From positions 1 through 59,492 of the forward strand of contig JACPHJ010000069.1 of the NCBI GenBank assembly GCA_016188675.1: a stretch of 59,492 bases of DNA, given 5' to 3'. The notes beneath the pieces are model-generated. The model made no database searches and was not told the DNA's origin. It was given only the letters and a program-made list of their open reading frames with translations. Made by a program: the position numbers and the translations under genes. Below, in pieces: positions 52,962-59,492 of this stretch. Within the stretch, counting starts at the first letter, position 1; each line of letters opens with the position of its first letter. This stretch comes from Planctomycetota bacterium (GTDB lineage: Bacteria; Planctomycetota; Brocadiia; Brocadiales; Brocadiaceae).

Positions 52962-53867
52962 CTATGTCAGGCTTTTCCCTGTGAGGGTTTTATAAGCATT
53001 CAGGTACTTTTCAGATGTCTTTTGTATGATGTTTTGGGGGAGGGTTGGCGCGGGTGGCTTCTTGTCCCAGTGGATGCTTTCGAGATAGTCGCGGATAAAC
53101 TGCTTGTCGTATGAGTGTTGCGGCACTCCGGGCTTATAACCTTCAAGCGGCCAGAACCGTGAGGAATCGGGCGTAAGCGCTTCGTCTATTAAGATTGTTT
53201 TATTGTCCTTTGTGATACCCCACTCGAACTTGGTATCGCAGATGATAATGCCCTTGTTTCTCGCATAATCGCCGGCCTTGAGATAGACCTTCATGCTTTT
53301 TTCCTTTAATTCTTCGGCGAGCTTTTTGCCAATTGTATTTACAACCTTCGAAAATGGGATGTTTTCGTCATGCCCACTGGTCGCCTTCGTGGAAGGGGTA
53401 AAGATGGGTTCGGGAAGCTGTTCGGATTCTTTAAGCCCGGGCGGCAATTTTATTCCACAAATTGATTGAGTATTTTGGTATTCCTTCCAGCCAGAACCCG
53501 CCAGATAACCGCGAATTACGCATTCTACAGGGACTACCGCTACCTTCTTTACCAGCATGGAACGGCCTTCCAGGACGTTCTTGTGCTGTGTAATAATGCT
53601 ATCATGCATGTGTTCAATCTTGGTGGTAATGAGGTGGTTTTCAATAATATTTTGGGTATATTGAAACCAGAATTCCGAAAGTCCTGTAAGCACCTTTCCC
53701 TTATAAGGAATGCCGTTTGGCAGCACGACGTCAAAGGCTGAGATACGGTCTGTGGCGACGATCAGCAGTGAATCGTTCATTTCGTAAATATCGCGCACCT
53801 TGCCGCGGTTGCAAAGCTTGAGTTGTGGAATATTAGTGGTAAGCAGGGTGGTGGCTTCTATGTTCAT
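52962..53867 (-). CDS. purC: Phosphoribosylaminoimidazole-succinocarboxamide synthase
   Basis: 301 codons from the ATG at 53867. The open frame extends to 53942, but those 25 extra codons are read through a family A repeat and are not expected in PurC. Motifs in order: KLCNRGKVRDIYEMNDSLLI, TDRISAFDVVLPNGIPYKGK, VECVIRGYLAGSGWKEY, DTKFEWG and DEALTPDSSRFW. It joins CAIR and aspartate. Length fits the longer SAICAR synthase subgroup. Convergent to hsdM with a 120-base gap. Confidence 0.93.
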   Translation of the reverse strand: MNIEATTLLTTNIPQLKLCNRGKVRDIYEMNDSLLIVATDRISAFDVVLPNGIPYKGKVLTGLSEFWFQYTQNIIENHLITTKIEHMHDSIITQHKNVLEGRSMLVKKVAVVPVECVIRGYLAGSGWKEYQNTQSICGIKLPPGLKESEQLPEPIFTPSTKATSGHDENIPFSKVVNTIGKKLAEELKEKSMKVYLKAGDYARNKGIIICDTKFEWGITKDNKTILIDEALTPDSSRFWPLEGYKPGVPQHSYDKQFIRDYLESIHWDKKPPAPTLPQNIIQKTSEKYLNAYKTLTGKSLT

Positions 53868-53894
53868 GTTCAGGAATTTCAACCTTTTGTGATT

Positions 53895-53968
53895 CCCCTC
53901 TAGAAAGAGGGGATAAAGGGGTGTGTAAGTTTTCCGCGACACACACCCAGCCCCTCTTTCTAGAGGGG
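53895..53968. repeat. Dispersed repeat family A, copy 3
   Basis: CCCCTCTAGAAAGAGGGG (53895-53912) and its exact reverse complement at 53951-53968, separated by 38 bases. It has the same layout as the 19247 and 31293 copies, lying in the purC leader. Confidence 0.65.
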
Positions 53969-54000
53969 AGCTTAAAAGTCGCTGCCAAAGGCAGCCTAAT

Positions 54001-54834
54001 TTATATGGTTAAGTTTGGTATATGTTGTCTGAGTTTTGTCTTGATTTTATTTAAACCTTGAACGTTAGGCTTTAATGATAATGCAGTTTTCAGGTGTACA
54101 AGGGCATTTTCATAGTCTTTTAATTTGAGATAACACTCAGCCATTTTTTTATAAATAAAGGCATTTTCATTTTTGTTCAGCTTAAGCTTTAGCACCTTTT
54201 CGTAATAGCTCAAAGCCTTTTGTGGCGGTGCAGACCTTGTCAGTTTACGACAATAGATGTTTCTGATTCTCTCTTTAATTTCGGTGACAAGATGGCTGCG
54301 GTGATGGGCGCCACTTCCTCTCTCGTAGATAAATTCATAAAATTCAATCGCAACCTCATATTGTCCGAGTTTTTCATATGCCTCAGCCAGCAGGAATTTG
54401 CAGTCAATATAGTCGCGGTGTTTTAAATGCAAAAGAAATTCTGCATCAGTGTGATCTTTTAATAAACGTTCATAATTATTTACAGCGTTCTGTGCATAGC
54501 CGTTGAGAAGGTCGTCAAAAACAAGACGTACCCGTGCGCGAATGCCTTCGTCTTCTGTCTGTGTGTTTTCCCTTTTTGTGTGTCTTCTGGTTCTACTATC
54601 ATGGAGGTGACGGCTGTAAAGTCTGTCGTATCGTTCGCGAGTTGCCGAGTCAGAGAGCGTCTTGTACGCCTGTATAATAACCTTGGTCTTTGATTCAGCC
54701 CATAGCTTGTTCAGTCCGTGTATATCGGGATGATATTTTTTGATAAGCGTTCGGAACGAGCGTTTTATTTCTTCTGTGCTTACTTCCTGATGTACTTCGA
54801 GAATGTCGTAATAATTTACCACGGTTGAAATCAT
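54001..54834 (-). CDS. J-domain protein with TPR repeats
   Basis: 277 residues. An N-terminal J domain with the HPD tripeptide at residues 35-37 (LIKKYHPDIHG) and QAYKTLSDSATRERYDRLYS, so it can stimulate DnaK. The rest is TPR-like (YEKLGQYEVAIEFYEFIYER, then FIYKKMAECYLKLKDYENAL). The glycine-rich and zinc domains of DnaJ are absent. It is probably a client-specific co-chaperone. It is separate from any dnaK in the window and from purC. Confidence 0.82.
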   Translation of the reverse strand: MISTVVNYYDILEVHQEVSTEEIKRSFRTLIKKYHPDIHGLNKLWAESKTKVIIQAYKTLSDSATRERYDRLYSRHLHDSRTRRHTKRENTQTEDEGIRARVRLVFDDLLNGYAQNAVNNYERLLKDHTDAEFLLHLKHRDYIDCKFLLAEAYEKLGQYEVAIEFYEFIYERGSGAHHRSHLVTEIKERIRNIYCRKLTRSAPPQKALSYYEKVLKLKLNKNENAFIYKKMAECYLKLKDYENALVHLKTALSLKPNVQGLNKIKTKLRQHIPNLTI

Positions 54835-55054
54835 TTGGAATATAACAATTACCAGTAGCCTGTCTCATAAATAACTTTACTTTTCCGGTCATTTCTTGCT
54901 TCAGGCTTCATCCCTTGCATGGACGGTCTAAAGAAGTGTTAAGAACAGTACACCAGATATTTATGATACAAATTTAAAACGGATTTAAGAAATAATGCTA
55001 ACAGCTATTTTGTTCTGTGTCAATAGGCTTGATAAAAATCAGTGTAAAAGAAGA

Positions 55055-56317
55055 CTATTCATAACGCAAAGTTTCTACCGGATCAAGCCGGGCAGCTCGT
55101 AAAGCAGGATAAACACTAAATACCACACTGCTAGCAATGGCAATACCTGCGGTAAATATGATGCTGCCTGTATCCACAACCGTCGGGATCTGATTAAAAT
55201 AATATACTTCTGGCGGGAATGGCCTCCAGCCTGTGGCGTTGTATAGAAAATTTTCAAGCCAGTTAATCCTGAATACAATGGATAACCCTATGGCAACTCC
55301 CACGCTAGCGCCAATACTGCCGATAAGCAGCCCATTTAAAAGGAAGATAGACATGATACCCCGTGTGGTTGCCCCAAGGGCTTTTAAAACACCAATGTCC
55401 TTGGACTTTTCAAGGACGATCATGGTGAGAATGGCAAGGATATTAAATCCTGCTACAACAATGATGAAAAATAATATAAATGCCATTACGCGTCTTTCCA
55501 TCATTACTGCCGTTAAGAAGGTTTTTCTTGCATCTTCCCATGTTTGCACATAATATTCAAAGCCCAGTTCTGCCTGCAGCTTGTCTCGCACCTGATTTGC
55601 GTAACGATAATCATCTAATTTGACACTGATGCCGGTGACGGCGTCCTTTTCTTTCGAACCGACAAGTTCTTGCGCTATAGCAAGGGGGATGTACACATAA
55701 TTTTTATCAAAGTCATACATCCCTGACTTGAATTTTCCGGCAACAACAAAAGCCTTTACGCTGATTTTGTCCCATTCTTTGAGTGTTACCAGCACAACCT
55801 GCTCACCGTTTTGGATAAAGCTTCCCGGGTCTTTTTCTGGTTCACCCTGTCCGAGCCTTAGCAATTCTGTACCGCCAAAGGTGCTTGCGGTATTTTTTTC
55901 TCCGTGTGTTTTTAGCAAGTCATCAGGCCGGTTTCCGAACGGCGTAATATATGATTCAAAATCGCCCACGCTTGCCTCTGCGTTAGGGTCAACTCCCTTG
56001 AAGTAGACGAATTCTTTCCTGCCTCTTAATTTTATAAGGGCCGGGCCTTCCACGTAAGGCGCACAGGCAGTTACATGTTCAAAGGTCTTTGCTTTTTCGA
56101 TGACCTGTTTATAATCCTCGAGTCCGTACATGCCGCCTTTTAAGATGACGATGTGTGCCAGTGTGCCCCGTATTCTGCTGCGGAGTTCCTGATCAAACCC
56201 GTTCATTACCGACATGACGACAATCAGAGTCATTACCCCGACTGCAACTCCGGCTATAGCAAAAAAGGATATCTTTCTGCTCCGTAAATAGCGTAGACTG
56301 ACGAAAAGTTTGTACAT
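55055..56317 (-). CDS. lolE: LolC/E-type lipoprotein-releasing ABC transporter permease
   Basis: 420 residues. An N-terminal transmembrane helix near 20-42 after the conserved LFVSLRYLRSRKISFFAIAG, then a long periplasmic domain (MNGFDQELRSRIRGTLAHIV), and three C-terminal helices with the FtsX fold (KDIGVLKALGATTRGIMSIF and YPALRAARLDPVETLRYE). It would extract lipoproteins from the inner membrane. Whether it is LolC, LolE or the single LolF type cannot be settled; the ATPase gene lolD is not in the window. A lipoprotein route is consistent with the two lipoproteins and outer membrane inferred here. Confidence 0.82.
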   Translation of the reverse strand: MYKLFVSLRYLRSRKISFFAIAGVAVGVMTLIVVMSVMNGFDQELRSRIRGTLAHIVILKGGMYGLEDYKQVIEKAKTFEHVTACAPYVEGPALIKLRGRKEFVYFKGVDPNAEASVGDFESYITPFGNRPDDLLKTHGEKNTASTFGGTELLRLGQGEPEKDPGSFIQNGEQVVLVTLKEWDKISVKAFVVAGKFKSGMYDFDKNYVYIPLAIAQELVGSKEKDAVTGISVKLDDYRYANQVRDKLQAELGFEYYVQTWEDARKTFLTAVMMERRVMAFILFFIIVVAGFNILAILTMIVLEKSKDIGVLKALGATTRGIMSIFLLNGLLIGSIGASVGVAIGLSIVFRINWLENFLYNATGWRPFPPEVYYFNQIPTVVDTGSIIFTAGIAIASSVVFSVYPALRAARLDPVETLRYE

Positions 56318-56333
56318 AAGGATAGAAATTACA

Positions 56334-56362
56334 TTGTTATTTAACGTTGTTAAATATATAAT
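56334..56362 (+). promoter_or_regulatory. Candidate promoter for aroC
   Basis: TTGTTA, 17-base spacer, TATAAT (perfect -10). About 70 bases before the aroC start and divergent from lolE. Confidence 0.45.
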
Positions 56363-56438
56363 TTTGCGATTCTAGCATAACTAAATTATTATAGGCAATG
56401 AAATAATAAACTTACTCATATTGGATTGGAGACGCAAG

Positions 56439-57599
56439 ATGTTATATTTTAAGACTGCGGGAGAGTCGCACGGGAAATGCCTGATTGCAATAGTTGAGGG
56501 ATTTCCGTCTGGGGTACTTATTGATGAGGCGGTGATAAACAGTGAAATGAAGCGGAGACAGGGAGGTTTGGGCAGGGGCGGGAGGATGCAGATTGAAGAG
56601 GATCGTGTTGAAATCCTTTCAGGCATTAGAAAAAACATAACCCTGGGCAGCCCGATTTGTTTGATGATCAAGAATAGGGATTTTAAAATTGATGAATTGC
56701 CAGCCGTTACAAGACCACGGCCAGGTCACGCTGATTTGGCAGGCGTTATAAAATATAATCAAAAAGATGCACGAAATATATTGGAGCGGGCAAGTGCAAG
56801 AGAAACTGCTGCAAGGGTAGCGGTTGGCGCACTGGTAAAGATTTTACTCTCCCAATTTGGAATAGACGTATTTGGATACGTAAGAGGGGTTGGGGGTATT
56901 AATTCGGATAAATTTCTTGGAGACATAAGCGTTGGAAGGGAAATTCGTGAAAAAAGTCCAATGTATTGCGTGGATCGGGAAATAGAAACAAAAATTGTTG
57001 AAAAGATTAAAGAGACGAGTGTTGAAAAGATTAAAGAGACGAGAGAAAAAGGGGATTCCATCGGAGGCATTATTGAGGTGATTGCGGATGGATTGCCTAT
57101 AGGATTGGGGAATCATACGCAATGGGATCTGAGATTAGATGCGAGGCTTGCCGGTGCATTGATGTCTGTCCAGGCAATCAAGGGAGTTGAAGTGGGTTTG
57201 GGTTGTGATGTGGCCAATAAATTTGGTTCAGAGGTGCACGACGAAATATTTTATGAAAAATCTACGAAGAATAAGCTGTTAACCGGTGGCTTTAAAAGGA
57301 TCACGAATAATGCAGGAGGAATAGAAGGCGGTATAAGCAATGGGGAGCCGATCGTTGTCCGGGCTTATATGAAACCTATTCCTACGCTGATGAAACCATT
57401 GAGGTCTGTTGATTTCCTGACGAAAGAACCTATTACGGCTACGTATGAGCGGTCTGATGTGTGTGCGGTTCCCGCGGCTTCCGTGGTATGCGAGGCCATG
57501 GTTGCATTTGAAATCAGCAGGGCTTTCCTGGAAAAATTTGGGGGTGATAGCCTGGATGAGGTTAAGAGAAATTATGAGGGATACGTTTCAAATATTTGA
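56439..57599 (+). CDS. aroC: Chorismate synthase
   Basis: 386 codons from ATG 56439 with GGAG seven bases upstream; the frame is open further back to 56421. Landmarks: [71 protein letters not shown] and the [14 protein letters not shown] loop. FMN-dependent last step of the shikimate pathway. An in-frame 24-base tandem duplication (56997-57044) adds eight residues, repeating VEKIKETS, in a surface loop region. Confidence 0.94.
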   Translation: MLYFKTAGESHGKCLIAIVEGFPSGVLIDEAVINSEMKRRQGGLGRGGRMQIEEDRVEILSGIRKNITLGSPICLMIKNRDFKIDELPAVTRPRPGHADLAGVIKYNQKDARNILERASARETAARVAVGALVKILLSQFGIDVFGYVRGVGGINSDKFLGDISVGREIREKSPMYCVDREIETKIVEKIKETSVEKIKETREKGDSIGGIIEVIADGLPIGLGNHTQWDLRLDARLAGALMSVQAIKGVEVGLGCDVANKFGSEVHDEIFYEKSTKNKLLTGGFKRITNNAGGIEGGISNGEPIVVRAYMKPIPTLMKPLRSVDFLTKEPITATYERSDVCAVPAASVVCEAMVAFEISRAFLEKFGGDSLDEVKRNYEGYVSNI

Positions 57600-57620
57600 T
57601 ATAACGGTGACAAATTTTTC

Positions 57621-57648
57621 TTGAATAATTATAACGTTCTGATATGAT
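57621..57648 (+). promoter_or_regulatory. Promoter P1 for tRNA-tuf operon
   Basis: TTGAAT, 16-base spacer, TATGAT (57643-57648), 14 bases before the first tRNA. Confidence 0.5.
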
Positions 57649-57662
57649 ACCTTGCTTTCTAC

Positions 57663-57734
57663 GCTAGCGTAGCTCAACGGCGGAGCAGCGGTTTTGTAAA
57701 CCGCAGGTTGTGGGTTCGAGTCCCACCGCTAGCT
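57663..57734 (+). tRNA. tRNA-Thr (anticodon TGT)
   Basis: Acceptor GCTAGCG/CGCTAGC, discriminator T; anticodon stem GCGGT/ACCGC with loop TTTGTAA; T arm GGGTTCGAGTCCC. CCA not encoded. Confidence 0.95.
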
Positions 57735-57766
57735 TTAATAGAATTGCACGTATGTGAAAAATGAAA

Positions 57767-57848
57767 GGGTGGATTCCCGAGTGGCCAAAGGGGACAGACT
57801 GTAAATCTGTTGGCATAGCCTTCGGAGGTTCGAATCCTCCTCCACCCA
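57767..57848 (+). tRNA. tRNA-Tyr (anticodon GTA)
   Basis: Acceptor GGGTGGA/TCCACCC, discriminator A followed by CCA (57849-57851, possibly by chance). Anticodon loop CTGTAAA; a long variable arm as expected for tRNA-Tyr. Confidence 0.95.
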
Positions 57849-57916
57849 CCACTTTATAGTTTTTATTGTAAGCCGGTTAAGTAATTAAAAGAGTTATTTG
57901 TCAACTATTTGTCTTT

Positions 57917-57987
57917 GCGGGCGTAGCTCAATGGTAGAGCCCTAGCCTTCCAAGCTAGTCATGTGGGTTCGATTCCCATCGCCCGCT
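57917..57987 (+). tRNA. tRNA-Gly (anticodon TCC)
   Basis: Acceptor GCGGGCG/CGCCCGC, anticodon stem CTAGC/GCTAG with loop CTTCCAA, T arm GGGTTCGATTCCC. CCA not encoded. Confidence 0.95.
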
Positions 57988-58021
57988 TTAGCTTGAAATT
58001 AAATAAAAAATATATTTATAT

Positions 58022-58049
58022 TTGACATTCATAATATTACTGTTATAAT
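58022..58049 (+). promoter_or_regulatory. Promoter P2 for tRNA-Thr(GGT)-tuf
   Basis: TTGACA at 58022-58027, 16-base spacer, TATAAT at 58044-58049: near-perfect. Placed between tRNA-Gly and tRNA-Thr so EF-Tu can be made without the first three tRNAs. Confidence 0.7.
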
Positions 58050-58148
58050 AAAAAACTTCACGACTGGCGAGGTTGGTAAAAATACAACGCTAACCTCATA
58101 TATATTAAAAGTTTATAACTTATATTGAAAAAAGCGAATTTTGTTTTT

Positions 58149-58220
58149 GCTGCTGTAGCTCAGTGGTGGAGCACGTCCTTGGTAAGGACGAGGTCATGGG
58201 TTCAAATCCCATCAGCAGCT
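58149..58220 (+). tRNA. tRNA-Thr (anticodon GGT)
   Basis: Acceptor GCTGCTG/CAGCAGC, discriminator T, CCA at 58221-58223. Anticodon stem CGTCC/GGACG with loop TTGGTAA. Confidence 0.95.
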
Positions 58221-58288
58221 CCAGAAAATAAATAAAATAATATATAACGCAAAAACAGTACGATAATTAAAAAGAGGGATGGGGAACG

Positions 58289-59491
58289 ATGGGTAAAGAG
58301 GTATTTAAGCGGACGAAGCCGCATGTGAACGTAGGGACGATAGGGCATGTGGATCATGGCAAGACGACGTTAACGTCGGTGATAACGCATGTGTTGGCGA
58401 AGCAGGGGTTGGCCAAGGAGAGGGCGTATGATACGATAGATAAGGCGCCGGAGGAGAGGGAGCGAGGGATTACGATAGCGATATCGCATGTGGAGTATGA
58501 GACGCTGAAGAGGCATTATGCGCACGTGGATTGTCCCGGTCATGCGGATTATGTGAAGAACATGATAACGGGTGCGGCGCAGATGGACGGAGCGATATTG
58601 GTGGTTAGTGCGCCGGATGGTCCTATGCCGCAGACAAGAGAGCATATACTATTGGCCAGGCAGGTAGGTGTGCCAAAGATTGTGGTGTTTATGAATAAGG
58701 TGGACATGCTGGAGGATCCGGAGCTGCTCGACTTGGTGGAGCTGGAAGTAAGGGAGTTGCTGAGCAAGTATAATTTTCCCGGAGACGAGATACCAGTAGT
58801 GAGGGGATCGGCGCTGAAGGCGAATGAGTGTGGTTGTGGGGCGGCGACGTGTGTGAATTGTGGTCCGATACTGAAATTGATGGATGCGGTGGATACGTAT
58901 TTGCCGAATCCAGTGAGAGAGATAGATAAGTCGTTTTTGATGTCGATAGAGGATGTGTTTAGTATAAAGGGCAGGGGTACGGTAGCAACGGGAAGGGTGG
59001 AGCGGGGTAAGGTAAAGGTTGGAGATGAGGTTGATATAGTGGGTATCCGGCCTGAAGTCAAGAAATCGGTAGTGACGGGAGTGGAGATGTTTAATAAGAC
59101 GCTGGATGAGGGTCAGGCGGGAGACAACCTAGGGGTGTTGTTGCGGGGTATAGAGAAAGAGGATTTGGAGAGGGGTCAGGTGTTGGCGAAGCCCGGGAGT
59201 ATTACACCGCACAAGAAGTATGAGGCAGAGGCGTACATATTGACGAAGGAGGAAGGTGGTAGGCATACGCCGTTTTTTAACGGGTACAGGCCGCAGTTTT
59301 ATTTTAGGACGACGGATGTGACTGGGGTGGTAAGTTTGACGGGTGGTGCGGAGATGGTGATGCCCGGTGACAATGTGAAGGTGAATGTGGAGTTATTGAC
59401 AGCGGTGGCGATGGATGAGGGGCTGCGGTTTGCAATTCGTGAAGGTGGAAAGACCGTAGGCGCCGGTGTGGTTACTAAAATCATAGAATAA
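58289..59491 (+). CDS. tuf: Elongation factor Tu
   Basis: 400 residues, complete in the window. GTPase motifs G1 GHVDHGKT, G3 [10 protein letters not shown]4 MNKVD and G5 GSALK. Domain II/III follow ([13 protein letters not shown] and [14 protein letters not shown]). An unusual insertion-like segment after SALK carries four Cys: C181, C183, C188, C191 ([11 protein letters not shown]), CxC-x4-CxxC. The codon use is strongly G-ending through most of the gene and shifts to A/T/C-rich codons over the last 20 or so codons. The tRNA-Thr-Tyr-Gly-Thr-tuf order is the same as thrU-tyrU-glyT-thrT-tufB in E. coli. Confidence 0.97.
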   Translation: MGKEVFKRTKPHVNVGTIGHVDHGKTTLTSVITHVLAKQGLAKERAYDTIDKAPEERERGITIAISHVEYETLKRHYAHVDCPGHADYVKNMITGAAQMDGAILVVSAPDGPMPQTREHILLARQVGVPKIVVFMNKVDMLEDPELLDLVELEVRELLSKYNFPGDEIPVVRGSALKANECGCGAATCVNCGPILKLMDAVDTYLPNPVREIDKSFLMSIEDVFSIKGRGTVATGRVERGKVKVGDEVDIVGIRPEVKKSVVTGVEMFNKTLDEGQAGDNLGVLLRGIEKEDLERGQVLAKPGSITPHKKYEAEAYILTKEEGGRHTPFFNGYRPQFYFRTTDVTGVVSLTGGAEMVMPGDNVKVNVELLTAVAMDEGLRFAIREGGKTVGAGVVTKIIE

Positions 59492-59492
59492 A

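Noticed and set aside
53868..53942. N-terminal extension of the purC frame to 53942.
   Set aside because: The extra residues are coded by a family A repeat, while PurC homology starts after ATG 53867.
1..59492. CRISPR arrays, rRNA genes, prophage or an intact transposase.
   Set aside because: None were seen: no regularly spaced direct repeats, no rRNA-like segments, and no integrase or transposase domains in any frame.

Overview
The window looks like chromosomal DNA of a Gram-negative bacterium with an AT-leaning genome. The flagellar set includes both outer-membrane ring genes (flgH, flgI) and a LolC/E permease. Together with AT-leaning codon use, long glycan loci, many radical SAM proteins and palindromic dispersed repeats, this fits a planctomycete of the anammox (Brocadiales) type. 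That placement is inference from general character; no diagnostic anammox gene lies in the window.

Layout. (1) 1-15,886, all on the minus strand: a sugar/glycan locus read from 15,886 downwards. It has an SDR epimerase, hddC- and hddA-like GDP-heptose genes, a transketolase split into two coupled genes, a fucose-synthase-like SDR, an aldo/keto reductase, methyltransferases, a B12 radical SAM enzyme, an RmlC-like epimerase and large multidomain glycosyltransferases. (2) 15,995-30,900, minus strand: a flagellar block with fliK-flgD-flgE, then flgF-G-A-H-I-J-N-K-L, then fliW-csrA and a TPR gene. Three sites matching the sigma-54 (-24/-12) consensus head these three groups. (3) 31,516-33,709: two lipoproteins and thiE. 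(4) 33,877-44,501: purF, two radical SAM genes, an MNT/HEPN pair with a broken HEPN gene, a membrane glycosyltransferase, purM, a DUF309 gene, pssA, an aquaporin and nth. (5) 44,686-52,841: an inositol-monophosphatase-family gene, a vapBC toxin-antitoxin pair and a type I restriction-modification operon in the order R-S-x-M. (6) 52,962-59,491: purC, a J-domain/TPR gene, lolC/E, aroC, then tRNA-Thr, -Tyr, -Gly, -Thr and tuf.

How they fit together. The heptose genes plus a dedicated transketolase suggest local supply of sedoheptulose-7-phosphate for a GDP-heptose-derived sugar, which the reductases, methyltransferases and glycosyltransferases would then decorate. The locus sits directly downstream of fliW-csrA and the flagellar genes, so a flagellar or cell-surface glycan is a reasonable guess, but it is not shown. 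Other signals worth attention: near-identical promoters in front of vapBC and hsdR; two genes that each appear to have lost one A from a short A run; an extra four-cysteine motif in EF-Tu; a fucose-synthase homologue lacking its catalytic Tyr; and several families of small palindromic repeats, one of which is read through inside fliK.
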